NCBI RefSeq assembly: GCF_949628215.1
Contig: NC_134276.1
Span: 104,508,756-104,572,755 of the forward strand
DNA length: 64,000 nucleotides
Reading direction: 5' to 3'
From: Phalacrocorax aristotelis
Lineage: Eukaryota; Chordata; Aves; Suliformes; Phalacrocoracidae
Numbering within the stretch: the first letter of the stretch is position 1; each line of letters begins with the position of its first letter. A program made the position numbers and the translations under genes. Shown one piece after another: positions 34,101 to 48,146 of this stretch. The notes beneath the pieces are model-generated. The model worked only from the letters and a program-made list of their open reading frames with translations, was not told the origin of the DNA and searched no databases.

Positions 34101-37100
34101 GGAAAACAATTAGTCCTTCTGTTCTATTCACATCACATTTACTGCAGAGAAAAAGTTTCTTTCTTTATGCAGGAAGATTTTAAAAAGGGTTTCTTTTTCT
34201 CTCTAGCCATGCCAACATTCCTTTCACATTAGAAAACTTGAACAGATTTAAGCCTTCATTCAAAGCACGGCTTATAGTACAAACATGCTACAGTTGTCAA
34301 CACACAATGCACAAACACACGGGCACAAAAATAGACCGAGTGGAGCAGCCGCTGGCCTGTATTGCTAAACTGCTTGTGGGAGGGGTGAATGAAACTATTT
34401 CTACGAACAGCCAGCCAAGCTCCTCGAAGTCTCAGAAAGTCTATATTTGGAGTAATTATATGACTATGTTACATCTTGGCTAATTACGGCAGTCGTGTTA
34501 AATAATTAAATTATTCAGCCATTTCTCTGTGTGTGAGAAATGGCCCCAGATGGTTACCCTCATCCACTTCATACCAGTGTAGTGCAGCAGCACTACATAT
34601 GAAGAGCATATGGGGAAATATTTTAAGTGTGGTGTAACTAGCTTTATACGGCAGTTCATCTTAAAGAAATAAACAAATTGCAGTAATTCCTCAAATTTTT
34701 TATTCCACAAGTGTTCTATAAAATTCTTGCTATATCCGGGCTCTTACAACATAATTTTAGAAGTTGGCAAAGGAAGTAAGTGTTATAAAAGCAAACTACT
34801 ATTCTGTATGATTCACAACATAAAAAGTGGTAAAACTAGTGTTGTCTATAGGATTTAAGGTATATACTCAATAATATAAAAGTTCAATCTCTCTTAAATA
34901 CAATTTACCTCAACACACTTTTGCTTCATCTGCTTGGATTCCACAGGTTAGCTTTATAACACAACCAAGGAGACAAAGAGTTATTATTGAAATTCCACCT
35001 GTCCCCAGTGGTATGTACCCAAAACCGATGCCAAGCCTAACATGATGTCAAAATGAATTCACTCACACAAGAACAGAATTAGCTTAAGTGCAAGCATTTG
35101 ATATTATCCAGACACTCTTAGAAAAGGGAGAAAAGCTAAACTGGGCTGAATTTTGATTAGGGAAAATATTATGCAAAAACAAGGTGCTAAGATTTCTGTT
35201 GCAAAGGGATGACAGCAGTATATGCACAAGGCTATCTTGTTGCATCCTAACTGAACAATACAATAAACTCCAAGTGCTTATGCACATCATTAGAGACACT
35301 ATGCATGGAACAGCTCCTGGAAGCCTTCCCTTCAAAGATGACTGAATAAAACCACAATCAGATAGATGTATTGCAGTGCCAGTCCGAAGCTGGTTTTCTA
35401 AGAGAACAAAAGCCTCTTCTCTTTACTTGTTTGCAGCTGGCCAAACATATAAGTTTTTAAGCTTTTTGAGCTTTTGTGTAGGCTGTTTTTCACATAGTGT
35501 GTGTGAAATAAGAACCATTTGGAACACAGTCCTGGGTTAGATTTTTCAAGATTCCTTAGATTTATCCTTAAAAAAAGAGCAGGTTATCTACGCATAAACT
35601 GGCAGAGAGGGGGATCTGAAATTGAGTGGGGTTTTGGTTTTGGTTTTTTTTCAGAAACAGTTGGAATTCAGTGTCTTTAAAAGTATAATTTTCTGTAAGT
35701 GGAAGTCTGTCTTCAAGAGGTGGCCCATAAAGTCTTCTGCAGATTCAGGATGCTGGGGCTGCCTTCTAAATGTCAGCATCCTCTTCCTCCAGTTGCTGCT
35801 CAGTGACATTGGCTGGCAGTTCCCTCCAGACCACCTTCAGAAAGGAGCTCAGGCTCTGCAGACTTAGCAAGTCATCCCCTAAAGTCCCTGGGGGGAGTGA
35901 AACCAGCCTCCCATGGGAAGATACCCCAGTGTGTGGGTGAGGGGACACTGAAGGAACAGGTTACAAGGGAGATGCAAGTGTAACTGGGGAACACTGGTTT
36001 GTATGTGAGACATTTTGCAGAGGAAACATCAAGAGGAGAAGTGGAAGTACCTCAGGATGGAACTGAAGGGACTTATGAGGTACAGTAGAAAACTTGAACA
36101 GATTTGGAAGAGGATACAGCCTCTCTTTTACCTAATGGCAATCATCTGGTGATTGAGGGAACAGTGAGGGTGTTAACCATTAGCACAAGGGCTTACAGTA
36201 CGCAGGTTTTTGTGGCAATGGTTCCCAGTATTAGTGGAGAAATAGGTAACTAACTCATAGAAAGACTGGAAATAACATGATGTACACAAGTCTTTTGCAA
36301 GGCACAAAAGATTGTCATCACTGAATGATTTAATGGATGATTTCTGTAGCCTATTGTTTTGCATTCAATTGCTGAGTCATCCCTTTTTAGTATTCATGAG
36401 GTTTATTAAGGTCAGAGCTTCTTTCTGGTGTCATATTGCAATTGAATCATTTAATGTAATAGTTAACATGCAGGTCATGAATGGATATTTTTCTCCTGCA
36501 GGAGACATTTGGGTGAGGCTACTCAATATTAACTTGGGCAGATTTATCAAGAGGATGCAGGACAAAAAAAAAAAAAAAAAAAAAAAAAAGGAAAAGCTCC
36601 AGTATGCCATGGCAGATAAATCTGCAATGGCTAAATGTATCTGGTGGTTGTAGTAGCATTTTGCTAAACAACGTTTAGAGTTCCTTTAGTGCATAGTTTG
36701 GCAGGACACTGTTGTTTCTTGAGAACATAAAATTTGTATGTCTAAATATCAGAAACATATTGTAACTAAAACTACTGCTTTATTAATAGGTGGCTTGTGA
36801 GCTGCGTGATACCCCACTCCAGCAAAACTGGAAATAGTACTAGCAGCCATACTCGATGAACTGAACCAGAACCTAGAAATTCAACATAAGTACAATCTAT
36901 TGCGAAGTGGGGAAAGCATCTGTATGGATGAGAGAGTGTAAGCGTCAATGCTTATATGGGATTTTGAAATGAAGCTCAACGAATCTTTATTTCTAAGAAT
37001 ACAAGTAGTCTGAAATCTGCATGATTTCCTTTGCCACTTTATACATGAGGTTATACTTTAAAGGTTCTTAGGAAGGCACTGATGAGACTGAAGGGTCAGA

Positions 37101-40100
37101 GGGACCTGTCTTTTAAGATTTAGCATTCCTAACACAATGCCATTACACAGGCAGTAGAAGGTGCTCTTGTAACAGCAAACGATGTTCCTTGATTTGACCA
37201 GTTAGAGCTCAAAATAATTCTGCTTCTCATGTAGCCCAGCATCCTGTATTTCAAAAGCCATGGAGCCAAATGATTGCACAACCTAATTGTTTTTAATCAA
37301 GCAAGGCCAGTTTTAGTGATATTGAAGTGTATAGAGAGGGCTATAATTTTCAAAGTTTCAGTTGGTCTTGGGTATCTTCAGGAAAAGATTTCTCTATTGT
37401 ATAAATATATCCTATCATTGCTAGGATAGCATGAGGTTTTATGTGTGAGGGATTTGGCAGGGAATGAGGAGATAAAGGTCAGTATCATACACGTACTTCA
37501 TGTAACACTAGTGTTGGCATAGCCCCTGTGGCTTCAGTACCTGAGAGGCAAGTTTTGTAGGCTTTCCTTATTATTGCCTGGGCTAACAAGTTATTGGATA
37601 ATAGTCTTCCAAGAGTTTATTCCAGGTCTTAACGTCAGCTAGATCTTTCCATGGGACTCAACCACTGGCCCAGCTCTTCTTAAACACTACCCAATGTCCT
37701 GAAAAGATCTGCCTCTAAACCACAACCGCTACTGGATCTCCCTCCTTGCCTTGACTCTCCCAAAAGTTGAAGCCTCCCATAAATTCTTCAGCGGAGTACC
37801 TTCATGATGTGGGAACTTAACCCATTCCTTTTGCTCACTTTCTCAAGTCTTCTATCGCTGGCAGCTGTCTTGTTCCACACCCCTGAAAGCCCTGACAACT
37901 CTGATGGTGCCGGATATTTCTCTTAAATAGAGTAGAAAAGCTGATTACTATGCATCATTCTTCTATGTATCCATTAGGATAGATCAGTGTAAAGTAACTT
38001 TTACTGTTTCACAACATCAGCTGTTTTGAAATCTACACCTGCAGTCTTCAAAGCAGGAGCTGTGTTTTTTCATTTAACAGTGATGGAATAAAACTCAACC
38101 ATTTTTCGGTTGTTTTAACACCCTATCTGGTAGCCAAGAGCATGTTTGTATCTGAGCATTGCTGCAGTTCCACCAGAGAGCCTGTGCTTTCCAAGCCTTT
38201 TTATGTCCTGAGGTAAAATAAAGCACGCAGTTGTGGAAATGAGCTTGCGACTGAACAGTTGTTGAAGGTTTCTCTTTCCAATGGTTGGGATGTGGATCTC
38301 TGAACTCAGAGGATGAGGTTCATGGAAGAGAACCAGATAAGTAACACATGCTAAGTTAGCCGGGACATTTAAAAAATGTTAACATTTTCTTTAGACATAA
38401 ATGGATGAATTTCAGTTCATGCCTCCAAGACCTAAAACAACTTACAGCTGTTAGTTTCTGGAGGAAGACGCCTCAGTATTTTAATTCTGACTATGCACGG
38501 AAACACCTGTGTATTTTAACTCGCATTTTAGTATCAGTATACCAATACTACTATCATTATTCTCTAAATAAGTCCCTTCTATGGATTTTTATAGTTCATG
38601 ATGCTTCCCTGTGTGAAGAAAGTACAGTGCCTTTTTGTTAGGCTTCAGTCTGCCAGAAGGTTTAGTGTCATATTGATCCATATGAAACTCAAGCTAAAAT
38701 GAAAACTCATCCTTCTAATTATGTAACAGTAAGCTAGAAAATACTGGTAAATGCAATTTTATGGGCTTAGCAGGTAGTGGAAGTTCCCTGATTATTAGGA
38801 CTAAGGTGGATCAGTTTGGGTGACTACATTTCTATTTACCTACTTAGATAAATGCAGCTTCGTTTTCAGGGGTATTTAAGCATCCATAATGAGGAGAAGC
38901 AGCAAGGGGTTGGTGAGAGTGAAAACCTGACCATTTTATGGTGTGTGCAGGTTGCCTATGAAAACTTTGGCAGCTACATTTCATTTTCAGCCCAAGGTGC
39001 TTATTTGCCTGCAATTAATTAGAAAAAGTTTAGTTAAAAGATTAGTTACACAAATTTTTACCTAACACTAATGTCTACCTGCAGAATGAAGCTAGCCTTC
39101 CCCATTAAATACGTTCAAAAAGGTAGAATGATCTACCTACCATGTTATAATAATCTTGAACAGTCTCCTAAATTTCTTGTAATATGAGTAAGTGCCAGTG
39201 AGATTACATTAACAACGTGATCCTATATGGCTTGTTATCTTGTTCTGTTGTAAATTAAGATCCTTGAATGCTGTAGACTTGAAAATGGGTCACCAAAGAG
39301 ACTCACACAATTGGCAGCACAGATATGTCAAAACAGTTTGGAAAAAAACTGAATCAGGAGACGGGCAACGGGTAAATTTTATTGTGTGTACTGAAATCCC
39401 AGACTCTGAGCTGGTGGCTGCTGCCAGCTGGAGCAGCGCTGTACCAGGGACTTGCATCATATATGCTGCAGTGCTGAATCTGGGCTGGCAGTCTGCGGTG
39501 GGCCTTCAGTCCCTTACCCAGGCTGCATGTGACACTTACTGCCTGTATTTCCACTTACTTCATTTTTGTCTCTTATTAAATAGGAACGAAGTAATACAGC
39601 TTTCTTTTCTTGCAACTTCGAAGCAGTCTTACAGAGCTTGCAAAAGTGGCAGAGAGTTACTGAAGAAGCAATTCTTGGTCTATATTTTCCTGACATTTGA
39701 AGCTACATATTCTTAGAATCATAACCAGAATTTTCGCTTGCACTAAGTTACACTTTTTAAACTGATGCTCTTTCCCATTTGAGTAACACCATCACAGAAT
39801 CTATTTCAAGGTCCCTTATTTGATCAGGAATAACCTTGCCTTGCCTTAGCTGTCCTTTACAGCTGAGATCAAAGTATCTTGTGTATCTTCCTCAACTGTA
39901 TCTCCTGATTAATTACAATATTAGTAGCAAGACAAATCAAAAGGATACATGCTTAAAGAAGCCCAAAACATTGCAGACATTAATACATAAGAACTTGTTA
40001 GTTATATTTTAGAAGCAGAAATTAAACTGAGGATTTGAAGTCAAGGTTTCAAAAAAATAATCAGTGATTTTAGTGCTGCAGTTTCCACACGTTATCAGCT

Positions 40101-40600
40101 AGAGACAGTTTAAATACAGAATATTTTCAGGAAATGTCTAACAAACACTCTTGAAAGTGCCACAGTTTGTCCATTCAAAATTAATATAATCTTAAAATCT
40201 GATTTCAGTAACAGAATCATATCTAGATATAGTGAGAAAGCATCAGTACTCTTCTATAATTATTTTATTTAGGATTTTCTGAGGGATTTAATTTTAAATA
40301 ATAAATGTAAGTATCTACAATTAAATGAAAAATATTAACTTGGCTTTTTGTATTGACACTATTTCGTTTGAAAGAAGATCTCTTTTGGGCAATGAAAAAA
40401 AGCATCCTGAGGGGTACTGCAGGGTAAAACATTCAATGCACACTTCTTTTTTGTGCTGGGGAACTTGGAACAGTAATTCTAAGCATACAAACTACTTCCA
40501 TTTCCTTAAGCACTTATGCAGTCTTCATTAATATAGCACTCGACCTCTTCCAGTCTGTGGTGTATAGGAGTTACCCCTGTGCTGATAAGGCAGGGAAGGA
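28151..40600. other. Non-coding interval of the gene desert
   Basis: No exon of a known gene was recognised. Open frames of 110 to 176 codons at 31.7-33.6 kb and 158 codons at 39.2 kb lack any family signature, splice context or codon-use support. Contained features: GC-richer blocks at about 28720-29450 and 31900-33600, a TAAT cluster near 34450-34516, a TG/TA-rich stretch at about 33884-33906 and an A26 tract at 36564. Confidence 0.5.
36564..36589 (+). repeat. Poly-A tract of 26
   Basis: Twenty-six uninterrupted As. No obvious retrogene or SINE body lies immediately upstream, so it is listed as a simple repeat. Confidence 0.95.
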
Positions 40601-40604
40601 CCAC

Positions 40605-40730
40605 TGCCCAGTTAGACCAATGGGAAAATTCAGGCCCCGAGAGATGCATGGCCTTAGTTCAGGTTGCTGAAGGTGTCTGTGACAGAGCAGGGTACTGAAA
40701 TCACTTCAGATCACAGACCAACACATAGTT
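40605..40730 (-). mobile_element. MIR-like SINE fossil
   Basis: The order GGGAAAATTCAGGCCCCGAG, then GGCCTTAGTTCAGGT, then CTGTGACAGAGCAGGGTACT follows the reverse MIR core (GGAAACTGAGGC ... AAGGTCAC ... GGCAGAGCCGGGAT). Roughly 125 bases remain. Confidence 0.6.
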
Positions 40731-42700
40731 AGGGAGATGTGCTTACTCTCTAAATTCACTTAAGTTTGTCTCCTCTTTTCAGCTTCCCTCGCTCTCCCAC
40801 TACATACCTCTCACATGACAAAAGCAAATGTCAGAAAACAATATCAAGCCCATACTTCTATATGAAAGAATATTTTAACGACGGAGAAAATTTTACCTAC
40901 CTTCTTACGGTTGTAAAACAATTGAATTTTCATCCTACTTAAAGTACAAAACCCACCCCAAACTTGTGAGAATATATACTGAAAAGCTAGCTCATAAGGT
41001 GAATACTATGAAACATTTTGATGTAGAATGTGCAAGTCATTGCCAATGGCAAATACAGCAGCAGTTACATTTAAAAAGTAATCTATACTTATTTTTACAT
41101 TATAGCTATAAGATGAAACTAAGCATTTGCTAAACAGCTTTGGGATAAACCATCCATTGCTAGCAAACAGGAGATAATCACATTTTCTTCAATTATATAA
41201 TTTTAGGAAATACTGCCAGCTGTGTTGTCAAAGCACTGAATAGTGCCACGCTAGAAGCCATGTAATTAAGTACACAAAAGGATCAGATTATAGCTTGTTA
41301 AAACCATTACTTTTTCACACCTGAGACTATTGTTCTTTGAATTAACAGGAAGAATAGGAGAGCCTGGTTTCAGGCACTGCTTTAAGTCCTGTGTTTGCAA
41401 CAGTATTTTGTTTTAAACATTGAAAATTCAGCTCATCTAAGTTAAATAGAATACTCAATCTCGATGTTCAAAACAATTGCTAAAACAGCAGTCAGCATTT
41501 TAGCTCATCAGTGCTGATCCACCTAATTTTCTGTCCAGGGATCCTCAGTCTAAAGCCTATTCACTATCCTTTTATTTGTAGTTTTTGTCTCCTGCAACCA
41601 GTTTACAGAAGGATCTAGGTAGTCGATTCCCTTTGTTGACAGTGATGTATTACAATGTCAGTTCTCCATACGATGTTCACTTTGAATGCTGCCTGTGAGC
41701 TGTAACAAGCAAACCCATTGAAATGCGTAATGTGACAGTGGAGATACTTTTGCAGTAATCCAGTTCTATCTCCCATAAGCTGCAAGAAAGTTGAACAAAG
41801 CACCAGCTCTGCTGCCAATTTGGTGTGGCAACAAAAACATCTTGGGATCGTAAAAGAGCCCTGCAACGTTGGAAAAGGTATGGCTCCATCACCGCAGCTA
41901 AGGGGGAGGGCACCGACATGGCAGTTAAACATGAGAAAGAGGGTTTCAAAAAACCTCAGGGTTTAATATGCCTTGGGAGAAAAAACTGCCAGCCAAACAG
42001 CATGCCCACTCCATTTGCGAGGAGCCGAGAGCATCCACTTCTTTTAATACGCATGCTTTCATCCCTGTCCAGTGTATTTATTGCCATCCACACAAAGCCA
42101 CCTACTTGCAGATGAATCAATGGAAATGGCAGTGGCTTTGGGGCCCAGTCGTTCTTTGTGGTTTTGAGGGAGGAAGGAAGAGCGGGTCTGTTTACATTTA
42201 TGTTCTAAATGTGATTCTTTATTTACAGCCCACTGCAGTTGTGCTCGTTAGCGATGGCCTGCATTACAGACCTAAAAGCCACGCCAATACGTTTCTATAA
42301 AAATTTTTAAACAAAAAGAAGAAAAAATGAAATGTAGAATTACATGATCACGTCTAGTTGGTTGTTGCTTAACTGAAGTAAAGACTGGTGCATTGCAAGG
42401 CACAGAATTCCAGATTCAACAGGTAATTCCCTAAATGAACTACCCTGTTGTTCTACAAAATATACAGACATTATCCCTTTAATAGCTTTGTCCTTTAAGA
42501 TGGCACAGTAACCCACACATCCTCAAACAGGACCACCAGACATCCTCAGATGCTTTGTTTGGCAGAGCATTTGAACTGAGAAAATATGACAGATAAAATG
42601 ATAAATTCACCCAGAGAATCATTCCTGTCTCCTAAAAGGCAATCCCACTCGTTACAGGTATAGTCACTGCACTAACATCTTCTAGTGGTTGAAGTTATGT

Positions 42701-43315
42701 TGTTGTGGTTCAGCCGCAGTCAGCAACTGAGCACCACGCAGCCGCTTGCTCACTCCCCCACCCCTGTGGGATGGGGGAGAGAATCAGAAGGGCCAAAGCA
42801 AGAAAACTCATGGGTTGAGATAAGAACAGTTTAATAATTAAAATAAAATAGCAATAGTAGCAATGGTAATAATAATGATTATGGTAATAATCAATGATGA
42901 TAATATAATGAAAAGAAAAATAATGAGAAAGAGAAATGAAGTCTGGAAAAAAAAGGAAAAGAAATCCCACAAGCGATGCAACCGCTCACCACCCACTGAC
43001 TGACGCTGCCGGTCCCCGAGCTGTGATCGCTGCGTCCCCCGGCCAACTCCCCACAGTTAATATACTGGACATGATGTCATTTGATATGGAATATCCCTTT
43101 GGCCAGTTTGGATCAGCTGTCTTGGCTGTGCCCCCTCCCCTCCCAGCTTCTTGTGCACCTGGCAGAGCACGGGGAGCTGGAAGAGTCCTTGACTAATATA
43201 AGTACAACTAAAACATCGGTGTGTTATCAACATTATTTTCATACTAAGTCCAAAGCACAGCACCATGCCAGCTGCAGTGAAGAAAATTAACTCTACCCCA
43301 GCTAAAACCATGACA
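42701..43315 (-). mobile_element. Solo LTR of an avian endogenous retrovirus
   Basis: A 615-base block bounded by TG...CA termini (TGTCATGG at the 43315 end and ACCACAACA at the 42701 end, read on the - strand). It matches, from memory, a long terminal repeat common in bird genomes. The weakened TATA region lies near 43060 and the family's internal AT-rich tract at 42835-42960. No retroviral gene sequence lies on either side, so it is a solo LTR left by recombination. A clear target-site duplication was not found. It is assigned to the ERV class only; ERVL or ERVK was not decided. Confidence 0.8.
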
Positions 43316-46300
43316 AAAAACCCCATGCTTAAAGTAACCTGAGTTTATGCAAACGATGCACTGCAATATGAACAGGGCATTGGCCTCTGCTGCTTTAGAC
43401 ACAGGGCCGGTAGGGACCAGTGCCTCCCCACGCTCACAGCAGTTTCCATTTGCTTTTTCCCATGCGTATTCTTTGCACAATTCACTCCTTAAATGGATCT
43501 CACATTCCACCAGCCATCTCTCTCCCCACAACAGATATCCGTCAGAGGACAGATCATCACGAAGGGAAAATAGCCAGTGTGGTTTTTTTCTTAGATGGAT
43601 TTTTGGCAAATGGGCAGACAGTTTAGAGCATAAATGTTATGAAGTTCATTTGCCAAGTCACAAGGCATTTTCCTTTTCCTGATCAGCTTGCTCTTCTCAG
43701 CCCGGTCTGATACAGAGGTTTTGGTACAGCTACCTCATGATGTCTGCGTCCGCTAGAGCCACGTCACTCAGCCTGTCATCTTTACCGTGTTGCAGCTGAT
43801 AGGTTTTGCTTGGGCTTCCAGCATCATCCTCCTATTTTTGAAAATTACTTTTCATCATCCTGGTGGGTGACCCAGTGCTTTAAGTCTGCAGCCTGTTCTA
43901 GCACCAGCACAATGGAGAGGAGGGAGCCCAAGACAGAGGAATTTAAGGAAGATTCACTGGCCTTTGCAAACCAAGCCCAATGTTTTTTATGAACAGATGT
44001 AACTAATAGCATCGGTCAGAGGCAGACAAGAGTCAGAAGAACGTAGGCATTGTGCAAGGTCCACACCCTTTTATGTCACAGTCGGATCCTCATCTCTAAC
44101 ACCCCCTTTGACATCATATTCAACTTTCTTTTGAATACAGCCTGCCAGCCAATGTTCCATTGGGTAGCGTTTTTGCAGTGTGCAGGGTGACCTCTGAGGG
44201 CATTGATAACATAGTTAAGATATTTCAAAAACTGGGCAAGCTTTAAAGCTTCACATCTGGAAGCACTAGATGTATGCTTGAAAGCCCTCTGATGTCTGCA
44301 GAAATCCAGGTTCACTGTATCCCACCTCTATTTTCCAAATCTTTCCTTAAAGTGAACAGAACAGGAGGAAGTTTATTTTGTGCTGAACGTGTGTATGAGT
44401 CTAGTTCAGGACTTTGTACTTCGCTTATTTCACAGAGATGCTGCATGTGGCATGTGCAAGTGATTGCAAAATGAGTAATAAATTAACCTGTAAAAAAAGT
44501 GAAACTTTGGCTCAGGATGGATTTCCAGACAAAAGTATTAGACATTGGATGTTATTTTGATTTTCAAAACCTACAAGCACATGGATATTTATTTCTCCAC
44601 CACGCTCCTAGCCTGAAGCCACAGATGTGTTTCGCACATATTGCAAACAGGCTTATCCGGAGTTTAGGGTGTAACTTCTGATTAAGCTTTCTGGTGCTAG
44701 TGCAACAACTATTCTTTTATGATGGGTGGTTGTACCTATTCCAGTTATGCTTTCCTGCTTCGGCAGATTTTTAATTCTCACGCATTTATTTTGTAGTTTA
44801 TCTTGGCATTACAGGAAACATTCTTCATTAATCTCTTGAAATCCCAGCAGTCTTCTCCTATATGAATCTTTTACATACATTCTTACAGGAAAGTGTTTCT
44901 GAGAGTCTGTAAGAAGTCTGGACATTAAAGGTTGTGCCGGTGTGCTGTGAGTGGGTCTTCCTTGTTTTCCTATTCCTTTTTACCCAAACAATTGGCTCAA
45001 TCAGCTTGCACAAAGCATCATGTAACTACCACATATAACATCTGAATTTAGGACTCCCATGATATTGGGTAGAGAGTGAATTAGTGAATTGATATCACTG
45101 CAATAATACAGTAGATTTTTCTTTGCAATATATTAAAATATGCTTTTTATATTAACATATTTTTGCTCTCCTCTTGCATTCAAACTCTTCCCAGCAATTA
45201 GAGAAGAACATTGTAAATTCTCTTCTGCTTTATGGAACCTTAAATAATTTTCTTCAGTGGAACTTACCCTGCTGTTTGTATGGTCAACACATGTTAAACA
45301 CTTGCTCTGTAAAAGCACTGCTAAGCTCATTAAACTCAGAAGAAAAACCCAAGAATTTAAAAGAAGCTAAAGTAATAATCTAAGTTTAAAATAAATTGGG
45401 TGGTTTTCTTTGTCTTAAAAATGTGGTGTTAAAACACAATTTATAACTTAAAAACATCTCATTTTTGGTAGATTATGTTTCAGGTTTTTTAAAACCAGAG
45501 TTGCACTCATCATAAATGAAAATCTGTAATGCACGCACACACACACACACTTAACTAAATATGATAAACCCTACAGAATCACACTGTGATGGATGTGCAT
45601 GCACCAGGGGAGTCAGGAGAGAATTAAGGAGTTGCTCTGTTAGGGAGATGGTTTCCCTGTTACAGTCTCCGCTTGAAAAGGGAGACCTGAGGGTGATCCC
45701 CTTCTTCCTCTTCTAAAGTCTGTCTTAAGGCTACTTCTGGGTCATGGTGAACTCTAGCCCATGTTGAAGGCCCCTAGGTCTGGCACCGTGGGACTCCATA
45801 TGGGCTGCAAACGCCTGCCCAGAGGTTGCCCTGTGCTATAGCCAGCAGGGTCAGACCACGTCCTTCCAGGAGGAAGCCAACCGGGTTTGTCGCCATGGGC
45901 TCCTGTCGTACGTTTTCTATAGAATGTGAACCTCAGGCTTGCCCTCTGGCTTGTCTGAGCTGCGGTGCTGTATTCTTGCACTCCTTGTGAGACCTCTGGT
46001 TTTGGATCTGGTGAGAAAGAGGACAGCGGGCAGAGGAACCCAGCGCTTCCACGCCATGTCTTTGCATATGCAGGCACTCAAAAGTGTACCTGCTTTTTAG
46101 GGCCCATTTGGAAAATATAATCTGCAGTCTTCAGGTGCCCACTATGTGGCCACAGGGATGATAATCTGACAATATTTTGGTCTTCCTTTGAAACAAAGTC
46201 AGCAGAGATACTGTTACTGCTGCCAGGTAAACGTCAACACGTGATGTGTAATTAGCAGTAACTTTTGTTTGAGAGACAAAAGTGGCATCCCCCCCAGTCT

Positions 46301-46769
46301 TTGATATCACATGAAACATATGATTAATGAACTAATAGTTACGTTTGATATCTGGTTATGTTTGATACATAATCAGTCCCCAATCAGTGTGTATTTAATG
46401 GCCTCTATGACTTGTGGTAGCTTTTTAGTCATTTATGGAAAAGAATCCGATAGTGTTACTTTAGTTCTTGGGGGGACATGTACTTACAGCCGCATCTTGC
46501 CCTCGTGCCTTTGATCCTACTTAGTGGTTTTGGAAGATGCCACGCTGGCTGAATAAGCAGTGAGGGCTGTGCCAGGATGTGCTCAGGATTTGGCTACCGG
46601 TGGGCAGCAGTGTAGGCGCGAGCGCCTAGCTCTAGTTACAGTGAGGGCCTCTTTCTCCAGGGGTCTCTGTCACAGTCAGGCAAGCTCAGACCACAATGAG
46701 GACACAGGCAATTCTGGGCATTCACCTCAACTCTGATGGCTCTACCTGAATTTTGAAAATACATACAGC
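43316..46769. other. Non-coding interval
   Basis: Mostly unique sequence. No exon, RNA gene or recognised repeat was found apart from a short CA run at 45536. A slightly GC-richer block lies at about 45600-46060. Confidence 0.5.
45532..45550 (+). repeat. (CA)n microsatellite
   Basis: Seven and a half CA units, with an interrupted unit at the left. Confidence 0.85.
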
Positions 46770-46870
46770 TGCCTTGCACATATAGTTCTCATCTGCAAAA
46801 TGGAGGTAGCACTGTCTTACCTTGCCCACTCCAAAGGAGATGGTGAAATAATGTTTTTGCTCTTTGCTCT
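46770..46870 (+). mobile_element. MIR-like SINE fossil
   Basis: TCTCATCTGCAAAATGGAGG followed by TAGCACTGTCTTACCTTGCC follows the MIR 3' core (TCATCTGTAAAATGGGGATA ... TACCTACC). Only the right half is recognisable. Confidence 0.5.
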
Positions 46871-48122
46871 ATTGCTAGGATTTGTGCTTGTTATTTTAAT
46901 TACTCTATTTAGTTAAAGTAGGGACTTTCCTCTCTATGATCAGGCCTTCTATTATTTTTTTTTAAATAACAGTTTATTTTCTTGTCTTAAATTTTGTTTA
47001 GAAATGCCATTCAGATTTGTTAACAGTTGATCACTTATCTTGAAAAAAAAGATTTAAAAAGACATCCAAAGCAAATGTTTTTGTGCAACTCTTTAGACTG
47101 TATATATAAAGTGAGTGACCTGTAGCCTTTAATTAATAGACACAATTCACTACTTATTGAATTGCAAATTTAATTGGCAGTGCTGTAAGAATTCCAGAAA
47201 TAAGTGAAGATTTAAATTCCTACAAAAATATGTTACCAAGTTGTCCTGCCTCAAATCTGCAAGAAGAATGCTTTTGTTTATACAGCCCTTAGAGTGATTC
47301 ATCCACATATTTTTAAATACAGCTGATCTGGGTTTTTGCTAAGGAAAAAGGTTCTCTTCAGACCTTGATAAAGGCTAAACTACATCCACCTCTGTGCAGA
47401 TGCACAGGAAGCAAATTACAGCCTCCTGAAGTGAGTAGAGAAAAACAACTGATGCTCTTCGTTTCAGGTGGAGTGTGAACTTGCCTCCACGGCTAGATGC
47501 TGGGGTAGCCATACAACAGAGAGCTGGCCGTGTTCTAAGAGTTTCATACCATATTAGAGGGATTATATCTCAGTGTACAGTACAGTCAGGCAAAGTGAAA
47601 AATCAAAAGCAAACGTCATTTGGTTTGCACTGAATATGATGTTCTTGGATTTGTTTTCCAACTTGAAAAACCTCTGAAAGGGTTTTTTTGAAAATTCAAC
47701 AGAATTGGAACAACATGTTCCTATCTGGACCACCTCTAACAGGAACCAAGGAAACAAAAGAGTCAGCTTGCAGAGTTCATGGAGATGGCAGCGCTAGTGG
47801 CATCTCCCTTTCATCCAGGCAACCGACAGAGAGGGCACATGTAGGCTTGACCCACCTCTGTGCCTCATGGCGCTGGAACTTACTTCCTCTGCAAGAGGTA
47901 TCATGGAGAGACTCAACTCTAGACGATGCTGCTTGGGAAATGAGTTCCCTAGTTAACAAAGCTCAGCTGTCTCACAGTCCTTTTCAGTCATTAATACCTC
48001 ACTAATAAGGGCCTCAGCATCAACGGTTCTCATCTGCTCCTCCTTTGCTGCTGTGCTTGCTGATGTCTGCAGTCCCACACACGTACCCTGTTCTTTGGAC
48101 TGGTGTAGCCTTTCTGCAACTT

Positions 48123-48146
48123 CCCCCCCGCCCCCCCCCCCGCCCC
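48123..48146 (+). repeat. C-rich tract
   Basis: Runs of 7, 11 and 4 Cs separated by single Gs. It has quadruplex potential on the opposite strand and its length is likely to be unstable in assemblies. Confidence 0.9.

Noticed and set aside
39240-39716. 158-codon open frame in the desert
   Set aside because: No family signature, no splice or poly(A) context and no codon bias. A frame of this length is expected by chance somewhere in 64 kb.
43057-43609. Frames of 89 and 121 codons on the - strand near 43.1-43.6 kb
   Set aside because: They overlap the solo LTR, which does not normally encode protein, and its right flank. No retroviral protein motif was seen.
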